Shown piece after piece: positions 35,057 to 44,251 of a stretch of DNA of 64,000 bases. This DNA is from Chloroflexota bacterium (GTDB lineage Bacteria; Chloroflexota; UBA6077; JACCZL01): the NCBI GenBank assembly GCA_020845495.1, contig JADLFM010000202.1:1-64000 (forward strand), read 5' to 3'. The stretch's first letter is position 1. Each line of letters opens with the position of its first letter. Position numbers and translations under genes: made by a program. The notes below the pieces were generated by a model. It was not told where the DNA came from and did not search any database. It saw only the letters and a list, made by a program, of their open reading frames with translations.

Positions 35057-35904
35057 GTGACGCACCACCCGGCGGCGCGCAGGCAGGCGCGCCGGCTGCC
35101 TTCCCCAGCCTGGTATTCGTGGGCGCCGGCCAGATGGCCGAGGCCATCATCCGGGGCGTCCTGGACGCGGGCCTGCTCACTCCCGGCCAGATCGTCGCGA
35201 GCGACGTACGCCTGGACCGCCTCGCCGACCTCCACGAACGGATCGGTATCGGCACCGAGGCGCGCAACGCGGCTGTGCCGGAGCGCGGTCAGGTGATCGT
35301 GCTGGCCGTCAAGCCCCAGGACGTCGACGCCGCGCTCGCCGAGATCGGCCCCAGCACGCCCCCCGACCGACTGGTCATCTCGATCGCCGCCGGCGTGCCG
35401 CTGGCCCGTCTGGAAGCGCCCTTCACGCGAGACGTGCCGGTCATCCGAGTCATGCCGAACACGCCCTGCCTGGTGCGCGAGGGCATGGCGGTGCTGGCGC
35501 GCGGGCGCTACGTAACACCAGCGCACGAGGCCGTCGCCCTGCGGCTGTTCAATGCCACGGGCAAGGCAGTCGCACTTCCTGAGAAGTCGCTCGATGCCGT
35601 GACCGCCCTGTCAGGAAGCGGCCCGGGCTACATCGCCATCGTCATCGAGGCGATGATCGACGCCGGGGTGCGCGTCGGGCTGCCGCGCGACATTGCCACG
35701 ACGTTGGCAATTCAGACGACGCTCGGCACGGCAGCCATGTTGTCGCAGACTGGCGAGCATCCAGCCCGCCTCAAGGATATGGTGACGTCGCCCGGCGGTA
35801 CGACGATCGCTGGAATTCACGCCTTGGAGAAGGCCGGAGTGCGAGCGGCGTTCATGGACGCCATCGTCGCCGCGACAGAGCGATCCCACGAATTGGGTCA
35901 GTAG
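35053..35904 (+). CDS. proC: Pyrroline-5-carboxylate reductase
   Basis: Last step of proline synthesis, NAD(P)H reduction of pyrroline-5-carboxylate. The 283-aa protein has the Rossmann motif VFVGAGQMAEAIIRG (from about residue 18), VLAVKPQDV, VIRVMPNTPCLV and the C-terminal dimer block AVTALSGSGPGYIA with LKDMVTSPGGTTIAGIHALE. It is translationally coupled to a sugar kinase, an unusual partner. The last 34 bp plus four following bases are duplicated about 75 bp downstream. Confidence 0.95.
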   Translation: MSDAPPGGAQAGAPAAFPSLVFVGAGQMAEAIIRGVLDAGLLTPGQIVASDVRLDRLADLHERIGIGTEARNAAVPERGQVIVLAVKPQDVDAALAEIGPSTPPDRLVISIAAGVPLARLEAPFTRDVPVIRVMPNTPCLVREGMAVLARGRYVTPAHEAVALRLFNATGKAVALPEKSLDAVTALSGSGPGYIAIVIEAMIDAGVRVGLPRDIATTLAIQTTLGTAAMLSQTGEHPARLKDMVTSPGGTTIAGIHALEKAGVRAAFMDAIVAATERSHELGQ

Positions 35905-35983
35905 CAACCCGTGGATATCGGCACGACCAGTGACGGTTCCGTAAACGCGACAGAGCGATCCCACGAATCGGGTCAGGAGCAAC
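35871..35983. repeat. Duplicated 3' end of proC
   Basis: A 38-bp stretch covering the proC C-terminal codons and stop (35871-35908) recurs at 35946-35983 with two differences. One of them changes the stop triplet TAG to GAG. The second copy is outside the gene and now lies in the fabI leader. Confidence 0.9.
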
Positions 35984-36112
35984 GGGCGAGTGGACGGGTT
36001 GTCAGCAGACAGTGGCCAGTCATCAGGAGCGAGCCGAAACGCCGGCCTGCTCCTGGCGGCTGAGCTCTGAAGACCGGTTATCCTCACGACTCCCAACTGG
36101 AGAAGGCCATAC

Positions 36113-36892
36113 ATGGGCGGAGTACTCGAAGGAAAATCGGCGCTGGTGTTCGGCGTCGCCAATCGCCGCAGCATCGCCTGGGCAATCGCGCAGGCGCTGG
36201 CCGAAGCCGGCGCATCGCTGGCGTTCACCTACCAGGGTGAGCGGATCGAGGCCGGGGTCCGCGATCTGGCGAAGTCGGTCGGCAGCGAGGTCGTGCTACC
36301 CTGCGACGTGACACAGGATCAGGATCTCGACCGTGTGGTCGGGGAGGTCGGGCAGGCGTTTGGCGGCGGGCTGGACATCCTGATTCACAGCGTCGCGTTC
36401 GCCGCCCGTGAAGACCTCGAGGGCCGGTTCGTGGATACGAAGCGCGCTAACTTCGCGATGGCGCTCGACATCAACGCGTACTCACTGACCGCGATGGTCA
36501 AGCGCGCCGAGCCGTTGATGGCGGCACGCGGCGGCGGTAGCGTCCTGACGATGACGTACCTCGGCGGTGAGCGGGCCGTACCGCATTACAACGTGATGGG
36601 CGTCGCCAAGGCCGCTCTGGACGCCAGCGTCCGCTACCTGGCAATGGAGCTTGGCGAGAAGAACATTCGGGTCAACGCCATCTCGGCGGGGCCGATCCGC
36701 ACGCTTGCCGCGCGCTCGATCTCCGGCTTCACCGTGATGGAGGAGCACTACGAGAAGCGGGCGCCGCTGAGGCGGAATGTGGACGCCAGCGAGGTTGGTC
36801 AAACCGCCCTGTTCCTCTGCTCACCCATGTCGGCCGGTATCACCGGCGAGATCGTCCACGTCGACGCCGGCTACCACGCCATCGGGTTCTGA
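36113..36892 (+). CDS. fabI: Enoyl-ACP reductase (FabI)
   Basis: NAD(P)H-dependent last reduction of each fatty-acid elongation cycle. The 259-aa SDR-like enzyme has the FabI-specific cofactor site FGVANRRSIAWAIA, SVAFA after strand 4, and the Tyr-X6-Lys pair Y159/K166 in HYNVMGVAKAAL, with ISAGPIRTLAARSI for the mobile substrate loop. The layout is that of the triclosan-sensitive type. GGAG lies nine bases before the ATG. It is separate from the fabF-accB-fabH operon. Confidence 0.95.
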   Translation: MGGVLEGKSALVFGVANRRSIAWAIAQALAEAGASLAFTYQGERIEAGVRDLAKSVGSEVVLPCDVTQDQDLDRVVGEVGQAFGGGLDILIHSVAFAAREDLEGRFVDTKRANFAMALDINAYSLTAMVKRAEPLMAARGGGSVLTMTYLGGERAVPHYNVMGVAKAALDASVRYLAMELGEKNIRVNAISAGPIRTLAARSISGFTVMEEHYEKRAPLRRNVDASEVGQTALFLCSPMSAGITGEIVHVDAGYHAIGF

Positions 36893-36911
36893 CACGTCGG
36901 GAGTGGCGAGG

Positions 36912-36954
36912 AGGGAGTCGAGAGGGGCGTTCCATGCACGACGCTCGACTCCCT
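36912..36954. terminator. Bidirectional hairpin between fabI and SDR gene
   Basis: Arms AGGGAGTCGA (36912-36921) and TCGACTCCCT (36945-36954) pair perfectly, and an inner GCGT/ACGC pair extends the stem across a bulge. It sits between two convergent genes, so it can serve both. There is no T-run. Confidence 0.55.
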
Positions 36955-36991
36955 GCTCTCGGCTCGTCGGCACCTCCTGCTGTTCGGCACC

Positions 36992-37744
36992 TCATGCCAT
37001 AAAGATGCCGCCGTTCGTGTCGAGCGAGGCGCCGGTCACGTAGCTGGCGGCGTCCGAGGCGAGAAACACGATGACGCTGGCGATCTCCTCGGGTGAGGCG
37101 ATCCGCCCGAGCGGGATCGTACCCACCACCGCCGACAGGTGCTCGGCAGAGTAGGCGCCGTCGATCAATGAGGTCTCGACCACTCCCGGATTCACGGCGT
37201 TCACTCGGATACCGGAAGGCGCGAGCTCCTTCGCCAGGTGGCGGGTCAGGCCGAGCAGCCCGGCCTTCGATGCTGAGTAGGCGCAGGCCATCGCCGGGCT
37301 GAAGCTGCGGCCAGCCAGCGACGCGACGTTGACGATTGCGCCGCCACTCGACAGGTGGGGCGCGGCGGCCCGCGAGCAGATGAACGGCCCCTTCAGGTTG
37401 ACCGTCAGGATCCGGTCCCAGAGCTCGTCGGTCACGTCGGCTAGCCGAGCCGGGTGGGCGATGCCGGCATTGTTCACCAGAATGTCAAGACGGTCGAAAT
37501 GTTCGATGGCGTGGGCCACGGCGGCCTCGGCATCCGCCGCCCTGGTCACGTCGAGGCGCGTGCCGATCGCACGTCCGCCCGCCCGCTCGACCTCGCGCAC
37601 GGCATCTGTCACGTCCGCGACGTCGCCCAGGACGACCGATGCGCCCTCGGCGCCGAGCAGTCGCGCCGCCGCCAACCCGATCCCGCCCCGCGCGCCGGTC
37701 ACCAGCGCAACCTTCCCGGCTACCCGGCCTGCCCCTGCATGCAT
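36992..37744 (-). CDS. Short-chain dehydrogenase/reductase (FabG-like)
   Basis: NAD(P)-dependent oxidoreductase, 250 aa, with TGARGGIG (about residues 16-23), the NAD-preferring Asp at the end of strand 2 in VVLGDVAD, NNAGIAHP, catalytic Ser in NVASLAG and Tyr-Lys in YSASKAGL. The C-terminus reads GASLDTNGGIFM. GGGAGGG precedes the ATG at 37744 by about seven bases. It stands alone, divergent from the gamma-glutamyltransferase-like gene. Substrate unknown; a sugar or polyol is as likely as an acyl chain. Confidence 0.9.
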   Translation of the reverse strand: MHAGAGRVAGKVALVTGARGGIGLAAARLLGAEGASVVLGDVADVTDAVREVERAGGRAIGTRLDVTRAADAEAAVAHAIEHFDRLDILVNNAGIAHPARLADVTDELWDRILTVNLKGPFICSRAAAPHLSSGGAIVNVASLAGRSFSPAMACAYSASKAGLLGLTRHLAKELAPSGIRVNAVNPGVVETSLIDGAYSAEHLSAVVGTIPLGRIASPEEIASVIVFLASDAASYVTGASLDTNGGIFMA

Positions 37745-37954
37745 CGCTCACCCTCCCACGCCGCGGGCTCCTGGCGGCGCCCGACGTTATGCCGCCCGGA
37801 CTTGCCCCGTAGCGTGCTTACGAGGCAGTCGCACTCAACCATCTGCCCGTGTGCACCGTGACTGCTATCAGCGTCCGCTAGCAGGGCTGCTCGACAGACG
37901 GTACCATGCCGGACGGTGAGCGTCCGGACGAGCGCTCGGCCTGGGGGTACCGCA

Positions 37955-39610
37955 ATGATCGATGACGGCGCGTGGCGTTTCGAGACGGGCACTGGCAGGG
38001 CCCGGCCGGCTGGTGAGGCATACGGTACTCGGGGCATGGTCGCATCGGCCCACCCGGTGGCCGCCGCGATCGGGATCGGCGTGCTTCAGCAGGGTGGCAA
38101 TGCTTTCGACGCTGCCATCGCGGTGGCAGCCGCCGAAGGTGTGGCCCTGCCGATGTCGTGTGGCCTGGGCGGTGACGCGTTCGTGGTGCTCTGGGACGCG
38201 AAGCGGCGTGAGATGGTCGCGCTGAACGGCAGCGGGGTGGCCGGCACGCACGCCACCCGCGAGCGGTACGTCGAGCAAGGCCTGAAGAAGATGCCGCTCG
38301 ATGGCGTCCATTCGATCGGCGTGCCGGGCGCCGCCTGCGTCTACGAGACGCTCTGGCAGCGCTACGGCTCGGTGCCCTGGGCCGACCTCTGGGCACCAGC
38401 GATCCGGCTGGCTGAAGAGGGCCTGGGCATCACGCCGTACGTCGCCAACTCGCTCGAAAGTCGAGCCGGCGTCCTGGCGCGCTTCCCGGATTCGGCGGCG
38501 ATGTACCTGCCGGGCGGCCGTTCGCCGCGCGCCGGCGAGCGCTGGGCCGCGCCCAAGCTTGCCCGGAGCCTGCGCGTCGTGGCGGAACAGGGCGCCGAGG
38601 CGATCTACCGAGGCGTCCTCGCGGACCAGATGCTGGCGTACCTCGCAAGCCAGGGCGGCCCCTTCGAAGCTGACGACTTCGCCTGCCAGCAGGCCGTCGT
38701 CTATGCGCCGCCGAGCACCAACTACCGTGGTGTCACGGTGTACCAGACCGCGCCGCCGTCGCAAGGTTTCATGATGCTGGAGCAGTTGAACCTGCTCGAA
38801 GGGTTCGACCTGAGCGCCTGCGAGCCGTTTGGCGCCGACCGTATCCACCTGCTCGTGGAGGCGAAGAAGCTCGCCTTCGAGGATCGACTTCGGGTCGCCG
38901 GCGACCCCGCCTTCGTGGACTGGCCGCTGGACGAGTTGATCTCGAAAGAGCACGCTGGGCGGCGCCGAGCCGACATCGATCCTCGGCGCGCCTATCGGCC
39001 GGAACTGGTCGGGGCGGAGCATAGCGGCGATACCAGCTACTTCGCGGTCGCGGACGGGGATGGAAACGCGATCTCCTTCATCCACAGCCTGTCGGCGGCG
39101 TTCGGCAGCGGTGTCGTGGCGGGCGACACCGGCATCACCCTCAACAACCGGGTCGGGCGGGGTTTCAGCCTGGTCGACGGGCACCCGAACGCAATCGCGC
39201 CCGGCCGCCGCACGATGCACACCCTGAACGCCTATCTCGCCTGTCGCGACGGCCAGCCCTGGCTCGTCGGCGGCACGCCTGGCGGCGACCAGCAGACCCA
39301 GTGGAACGTCCAGATGGTGACGAGCATCGTCGACAACGGGCTCGGGCCTGGGCAGGCGGTGGCCGCACCGCGCTGGTTCAGCTTCCCGGGCACCGACCCG
39401 GCGAACGTCGACCTGCCGATGGCGCTACGCGTCGAGTCACGGGTGTCGGCCGAGGTTCGACGCGACCTCGAGGCGCGGGGTCACGTGGTCGAAACGCTGG
39501 GACCATGGGCAGGCGGCGGCGCCGTCCAGTTGATCGAGGTCGACCACGAGCAGGGCATCCTTCGGGCCGCCAGCGACCCGCGCCCGGGCGGTGTCGCCAT
39601 CGGCTGCTGA
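37955..39610 (+). CDS. Gamma-glutamyltransferase-family Ntn hydrolase
   Basis: Self-cleaving N-terminal-nucleophile hydrolase that removes or transfers gamma-glutamyl or acyl groups. From ATG 37955 it is 551 aa. The large-subunit marks are GMVASAHPVAAAIG and GGNAFDAAIAVAAA. The processing Thr follows HSGDTSYFAVADGDG (about T360) and the small subunit keeps GRRTMHTLNAYL and GGTPGGDQQTQ. No signal peptide is present, whereas classical Ggt is exported, so a cytoplasmic glutathione-like or cephalosporin-acylase-like substrate is possible. No partner genes are adjacent. Confidence 0.87.
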   Translation: MIDDGAWRFETGTGRARPAGEAYGTRGMVASAHPVAAAIGIGVLQQGGNAFDAAIAVAAAEGVALPMSCGLGGDAFVVLWDAKRREMVALNGSGVAGTHATRERYVEQGLKKMPLDGVHSIGVPGAACVYETLWQRYGSVPWADLWAPAIRLAEEGLGITPYVANSLESRAGVLARFPDSAAMYLPGGRSPRAGERWAAPKLARSLRVVAEQGAEAIYRGVLADQMLAYLASQGGPFEADDFACQQAVVYAPPSTNYRGVTVYQTAPPSQGFMMLEQLNLLEGFDLSACEPFGADRIHLLVEAKKLAFEDRLRVAGDPAFVDWPLDELISKEHAGRRRADIDPRRAYRPELVGAEHSGDTSYFAVADGDGNAISFIHSLSAAFGSGVVAGDTGITLNNRVGRGFSLVDGHPNAIAPGRRTMHTLNAYLACRDGQPWLVGGTPGGDQQTQWNVQMVTSIVDNGLGPGQAVAAPRWFSFPGTDPANVDLPMALRVESRVSAEVRRDLEARGHVVETLGPWAGGGAVQLIEVDHEQGILRAASDPRPGGVAIGC

Positions 39611-39642
39611 TACATCGGCGAATGCCCCAACCGGCTACCTTG

Positions 39643-39768
39643 TGGGTTACGCCACATCTGGCTGAGAGCCTCCATCTCCTACCCCTCCCCGGTGCGCGGG
39701 AGGAGGATGGCTGATCTGAAAGCGTCGATGCGCAAGCGTCGATGCTCAACCAGTGGTGGCGTGACCCA
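39643..39768. mobile_element. MITE-like element, copy 1 (126 bp)
   Basis: Terminal inverted repeats of about 24 bp (39643-39666 and 39745-39768) match at 20 of 24 positions, with outer consensus TGGGTCACGCCAC. The interior forms a second hairpin (39672-39680 against 39701-39710). It matches copy 2 at 45247-45359 along its length; the 13-bp length difference comes from a tandem duplication of GCGTCGATG-containing sequence near 39721-39745. No coding capacity and no clear target-site duplication. Confidence 0.8.
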
Positions 39769-39804
39769 GTAGCGTCGAGCAGAACATAGGAGCGAGCGAC
39801 GTAG

Positions 39805-41004
39805 ATGAAGATCACCGACGTTCGAGCAACCACGCTCGGACAGAACCCCATCGTCCGGATCGTCACCGACGAGGGTATCAGCGGCTACGGCGAAGTCGAG
39901 TCGAGTAAGCCATATGTCACGCCACACATCCGCTTCTTCCGGGACGCGCTGATCGGCATGGACCCCCGCGACGTCGAACGTGCGATGCTCAAGATTCGTC
40001 AGCGGGGGAGTTTCAAGCCCTGGGGCAGCGCGATCAGCGCCATCGAGATGGCGCTCTGGGACGTGGCCGGCAAGGCTGCCGGTGTTCCCGTCTACCGTCT
40101 GCTCGGCGGGAAGGTCCGCGACCGGGTCCGGGTCTACAACGGCGGCGTCCGCTTCCCGTTCGCCGGCCAATCGCCCGAAGACTACGCCGACAACATGCGC
40201 AAGATGAAGGCGTCCCCTGAGGGATTCACCATCATCAAGCAGGGTGTGGCCTTCCACTCCGCGATGAAGCGCGAGGTGCCGAACTTCTTCTACGGCGAGG
40301 CCCAGCCGGCCGGCGGCTTTCACGGTGCGCTCGACCGAGGCGCCCTGACCGAGCATGGCTTCAAGCACGTTATCGCCTGCGTCGAGGCGACCAAGGAGGT
40401 GTTGGGCGACGAGATCGGGCTGGCGCTCGACTGCGGGCCGGGCCTCTCGCCGAACGATGCGCTGCGGCTAGCGAGGGCGCTCGAACCGCTCAACCTGATG
40501 TGGATGGAAGACATGATCACCGGGGACTACACGCCCTACGTCCTCGCCGATCTGTACCGCGACGTCACCTGGGCGACGACGACCCCCATCCACACCGGCG
40601 AACAGATCTACTTGCGCCAGAACTTCAAGGACTTGATCGAGAAGCGCGCCGTCAACGTGATCGGGCCGGACGCCTGCGACGTCGGCGGGATCGCCGAGCT
40701 CAAGTGGGTTGCGGAGTACGCCGACCTGCACGGCATCATGATGGCGCCCCATGGCGTTCTCGACGGAGTGTTTGGGGTGGCCGCGCTGGTCCAGGTGTCG
40801 GCCACGCTGCCGAACAACTTCATCGCGTTTGAGTACCCGGTCGCAAGCCCGGCGTGGTGGTACGACATCGTCGAGGGGCTGCCCAACCCGATTGTCAAGA
40901 ACGGCTTCATCGAGGTCTGGGACCGACCGGGCATGGGCGTAGACTTCATCATCGAGGAAGCACAGAAGTACCTTCCCGTCGAAGACCGCGACTTCTTCGA
41001 CTGA
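39805..41004 (+). CDS. Enolase-superfamily enzyme (mandelate racemase/galactonate dehydratase-like)
   Basis: Mg-dependent abstraction of a proton alpha to a carboxylate, leading to dehydration or racemisation. The 399-aa protein has the capping domain with GYGEVESSKPY, then a barrel with likely metal ligands D in LALDCGPG, E in WMEDMITGD and E in HTGEQIYL. The probable Asp-His dyad is in IGPDACDVGG and MAPHGVLD, the arrangement of mandelate racemase and galactonate dehydratase. Substrate is probably an aldonic acid (inference); with the KdgK-type kinase at 34.1 kb it could form a sugar-acid route. The ATG has GGAGCGA upstream, right after the MITE-like element. Confidence 0.87.
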   Translation: MKITDVRATTLGQNPIVRIVTDEGISGYGEVESSKPYVTPHIRFFRDALIGMDPRDVERAMLKIRQRGSFKPWGSAISAIEMALWDVAGKAAGVPVYRLLGGKVRDRVRVYNGGVRFPFAGQSPEDYADNMRKMKASPEGFTIIKQGVAFHSAMKREVPNFFYGEAQPAGGFHGALDRGALTEHGFKHVIACVEATKEVLGDEIGLALDCGPGLSPNDALRLARALEPLNLMWMEDMITGDYTPYVLADLYRDVTWATTTPIHTGEQIYLRQNFKDLIEKRAVNVIGPDACDVGGIAELKWVAEYADLHGIMMAPHGVLDGVFGVAALVQVSATLPNNFIAFEYPVASPAWWYDIVEGLPNPIVKNGFIEVWDRPGMGVDFIIEEAQKYLPVEDRDFFD

Positions 41005-41152
41005 ACGGGGGTCCAGCCGAGCGGGAGTCCGACTGGACGGGGGCCTGACTCAGCCAGCCCCCCGTCTCTGTCTGTCCACCAACCTCGGCGATAGCTCAGG
41101 GGGGCCCATGTCGGCGGTGGTACGCCGCGCGGCGGTGCGCCACCACCGCGCG

Positions 41153-41587
41153 TTACCCATCGATTTCGACGGTGCTCGACGCGCTCGAGGTGCCACTCCG
41201 AGCCTCGACCGCGACCGTGATCTCATGGATGCCGACGATGCACGACTCGTCGATGGCGTAGGTGATGACTCGGCTGACGGTCTGTCCCGGGAACAGCAGG
41301 CCCGAGCGGGTCTGCACGGTCGCCTCGCCAGCCGGGTCAGTCCAGATCCCCCGCACGGTGATCGTCTGAATCTTCGGAGACGTATTCGAGATCGACACCG
41401 TGGCGTCGATGGTGTCTCCGATACGCGCCTCGTCTGGCACCGAGAGCGAGACGGTCAGATCCGGATTCTGGGCCTGGGTGTCCGTCGCGGCGTACGCCCG
41501 AGGCGGGCACGCCGCGACCTGGGCGCTCAGGATCGGGATTGTCAGGCTTACGGCCAGCATGAATGAGCGGCGGCCAAATCGACGCAT
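41153..41587 (-). CDS. Exported small Ig-like/CARDB-like protein
   Basis: 144 aa, not assigned to a named family. It has a signal peptide (Arg-rich start, hydrophobic core MLAVSLTIPILSA, cleavage near AYAATD). The mature beta-rich domain of about 110 residues reads like a bacterial Ig or CARDB fold: LTVSLSVPDEARIGDTIDAT, then a GLLFPGQTV turn. Two Cys may pair. GGAG is upstream of the ATG at 41587. It lies near three other small exported proteins between 41 and 48 kb. Confidence 0.7.
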   Translation of the reverse strand: MRRFGRRSFMLAVSLTIPILSAQVAACPPRAYAATDTQAQNPDLTVSLSVPDEARIGDTIDATVSISNTSPKIQTITVRGIWTDPAGEATVQTRSGLLFPGQTVSRVITYAIDESCIVGIHEITVAVEARSGTSSASSTVEIDG

Positions 41588-41845
41588 CGGGGGCCATCTC
41601 CTGGGTATGACTTGGGTGGGACGGCGTCCACGGTCAGCCGTAGGCGCGCGCTCCAGTCTTCACGATAGGCCCGATCGGCCGCCGTCGCTGTCGCCCGATT
41701 GACGACGCACCTGTCAGCAGAGTGACGAGCGAGACTGGTTGCCAGCCGTCAACGTTCGGCACCCAGGACGTCGCGTGCGTTCGCTTCTTCACCCCCCGAC
41801 TGCTGCCAACCGAACCCGGAGCACCCGCTGCTGGCCACCTGCCAC

Positions 41846-43381
41846 TCACCACTCGTTACTCCGCATGCGCCACACGTCGAGGCTGCGGACGACGGCGGTG
41901 CCGCCCTCAGCGGCCAGGGCCACACCAAGAGTGTCAGGCCGGGTTGGGTAGACCCGCTCGGTGATGCAGAGTCGGCCGTTGGCAAAGATCTCGATGATCG
42001 AGCGATCGACGAAGACCTGAAGGCGGAGTCGCGAGCCGTCCTCGAGCGGGCAGACGCCGCCGACGATGCCGCGTCCGGTCGCCGGATCCAGGCTCGCCCG
42101 GTCCCGATCCACGAGCAGGCGAGCGGTCGCGCGCTCGTACCGGATGTCCGTCTGCTCCTTGCCGTCGGGCGAGCGCCGAACCAGCAGGCTGAACACCTGA
42201 GCGTCGCCAAGGTCCACGTCTGCCACGATCTCCTGACAAGCATCATTGCCTGCATCCAGGCTGATAAGCGATCCGGCTGACACTCGTAGGTTGTCGTGGT
42301 GTACCCCATCAGCCCGGAGCGTGCGAATCTCCGGGGCCGGCTCGGCCCCAATGGTGCCATCCGGCAAGAGCGACAGGATGCGGGGTAGCGACATCGCGCT
42401 GGCCCAGCCAGCCGCCCGAATCGCGTCGGGTCCCCGCCCCTCACGCAGCCAGCCCCACATGATCCGGCGGCCCGCGTCGTCCAGCATCGACTGGGGTGCG
42501 TAGAAGTACGCCCGCACCGGACGGCCCCGTGTGTCGACGACGCCTGGCGACGCTGCGCCCGCACCGCCGACGTCGAAGATACCCTGACCCTCGGGCGTGA
42601 AGCGGCCATCGGCGTACGTCCCAACATAGTAGGCCGCGTAGTACAGGCCATCGGTGTGCCAGACGGAGGCACAGAGGACATCCTTGCCATCGAGGTGGAA
42701 CAGTTGCGGGCACTCCCACATCGTGCCTGTCCAGAACGGCTCGTGGCGGGTCACGTCGCCGACGTAGATCGGGCCTCGGTACTCCCACGCATGCAGGCTC
42801 TGGGATTGATACAGCAGCGCGGTCCCACCGACGCCCACGATCCCCGCGCCGATCAGCATGTTCCAGGTGTCACCGTCGCGCCACACGCTCGGATCCCGGA
42901 ACTGCACCAGATCGACACCAGCCGGCCGCTCGGCGACCGGGTTCCCGGCGTACTTCTCCCAGGTCATCAGACCATCGCGGCTCGTGGCAATGCACGGCAG
43001 TTGATCGGCGCCCCGCACGCCGGTGTACACGATCGTGGGGACGCCGCGGTCATCCACGGCACAACCGGACCAGCAGCCATCCTGATCAGGAGTTCCTACC
43101 TCGGGCGACAGCGCGATCGGCCAGTCGGTCCAATGGACGAGATCCGGGCTCACCGCATGGCCCCAGTGGATACGGGTACTCTGGGGGTGATTTGGGTCGT
43201 ATTGATAGAAGAGGTGGTAGACGCCGTCCCACTGAATCAACCCGTTCGGATCGTTCTGCCAGTTGGCCGGCGCGACGAAATGGTAGCGTGGCCGGTGGGG
43301 ATCGGCGCTCAGCCGGCGCCGTTTCTCGGCGTCAGATTCCGGGGTCGCCATCGGGGACGCAGCATCCGTCGTTTCAGACAT
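41846..43381 (-). CDS. Glycoside hydrolase family 32 (beta-fructosidase)
   Basis: Cleaves terminal beta-fructosyl bonds such as in sucrose or fructans. From ATG 43381 it is 511 aa. The five-bladed propeller carries the nucleophile in WQNDPNG (D44), the transition-state Asp in RDPSVW (D163) and the acid/base Glu in MWECPQ (E223). The C-terminal beta-sandwich starts near residue 370 and includes LQVFVDRSIIEIFANG. No signal peptide is present, so it is probably intracellular and sucrose-directed. No transporter or fructokinase gene is adjacent. A TTG at 43408 would add nine residues. Confidence 0.93.
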   Translation of the reverse strand: MSETTDAASPMATPESDAEKRRRLSADPHRPRYHFVAPANWQNDPNGLIQWDGVYHLFYQYDPNHPQSTRIHWGHAVSPDLVHWTDWPIALSPEVGTPDQDGCWSGCAVDDRGVPTIVYTGVRGADQLPCIATSRDGLMTWEKYAGNPVAERPAGVDLVQFRDPSVWRDGDTWNMLIGAGIVGVGGTALLYQSQSLHAWEYRGPIYVGDVTRHEPFWTGTMWECPQLFHLDGKDVLCASVWHTDGLYYAAYYVGTYADGRFTPEGQGIFDVGGAGAASPGVVDTRGRPVRAYFYAPQSMLDDAGRRIMWGWLREGRGPDAIRAAGWASAMSLPRILSLLPDGTIGAEPAPEIRTLRADGVHHDNLRVSAGSLISLDAGNDACQEIVADVDLGDAQVFSLLVRRSPDGKEQTDIRYERATARLLVDRDRASLDPATGRGIVGGVCPLEDGSRLRLQVFVDRSIIEIFANGRLCITERVYPTRPDTLGVALAAEGGTAVVRSLDVWRMRSNEW

Positions 43382-43476
43382 GGGAGATCGGTCCTCCAGG
43401 TGCAGCAATCCTACCGGTCAACGGCAGTCAGACCGTTATACTTAGCGTGGACCGAAGGGGTCTTGGACCGAGGCCA

Positions 43477-44247
43477 ATGCAGTTGACGTTCGAACGTGGC
43501 GACCCGAAGCGGCCGCGCGGCCATGCCGTCGTATACTTCCGCGTCCAGGCCGACCCGAGCACAATCCTGGCGAGCTACGTCGTCGTGCCGCCCATTTCGA
43601 TGGACTTCAGCAAGTTCATCCCGCCGATGTTCGCGGCGCAGCTACCGGGTATTCTACCGAGCGGTCCGCAGGTCTTCCCCTTGCCGCCGATTCCCGAGCA
43701 CGTCGAGAGCCTGGCCTGGGTGCAAGCGCTGGCTGAGAGCCGGGATGACGACGTACTCGACGGCGGCATGGCCGATCCGCTCGATCTCCAGCGCATGCTT
43801 GCGGCGATGACCGAGATCGCCAGTGAGTACGGCCGGCTCTACGACGAGCGCGTCCCACTGCCTGCATCACCGTCGACCGAGTCGGAGCCAGCGGCCCTGC
43901 CGAACGTCGACGTGGACGACCTGCTGATCGGACTGATGAGCGACAGCGAGAAGGTCGGCCGGCTGGCCCGCATGACCGGGACCGTCCGCTACGCTGCCGA
44001 GGGCGGGGATCAGGCGCTTCTCAGCGACACGATCGCCGAGATGGAGCGAGTTGGCCGGCACCTGGCGGAGCGGTACCGCGTTCAGGATTTGATCCAGGCC
44101 GCCCGCGATCCCTCCGAGAAGAGCGGACGGCTAGCTGAATTGCTGCTCCAACGCTGCTACCGCCTTGCTGCCGAGGAGTACGACGCCCTCAAAAATCTCG
44201 ACGACCAGATCGCGGCTTTGCGTAAGAGCGAGCGCGAAGGAGAGTGA
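43477..44247 (+). CDS. Conserved-looking hypothetical protein
   Basis: Not recognised. From ATG 43477 it is 256 aa with no signal peptide or membrane segment. The N-terminal part (about 1-75) is beta-rich with an unusual run SFKFIPPMFAAQ-like and many Pro; the remainder is helical with a Pro/Ser/Glu linker around residues 125-145 and Leu/Ala/Glu-rich helices. GAGG lies just before the start. The next gene starts four bases later, so the two form a unit. Function unknown; it resembles nothing catalytic that I can see. Confidence 0.7.
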   Translation: MQLTFERGDPKRPRGHAVVYFRVQADPSTILASYVVVPPISMDFSKFIPPMFAAQLPGILPSGPQVFPLPPIPEHVESLAWVQALAESRDDDVLDGGMADPLDLQRMLAAMTEIASEYGRLYDERVPLPASPSTESEPAALPNVDVDDLLIGLMSDSEKVGRLARMTGTVRYAAEGGDQALLSDTIAEMERVGRHLAERYRVQDLIQAARDPSEKSGRLAELLLQRCYRLAAEEYDALKNLDDQIAALRKSEREGE

Positions 44248-44251
44248 GTCG

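Noticed and set aside
41090..41160. tRNA-like stretch with GATAGCTCAGGGG
   Set aside because: Only a D-arm-like match; no acceptor pairing and no T-loop follows.
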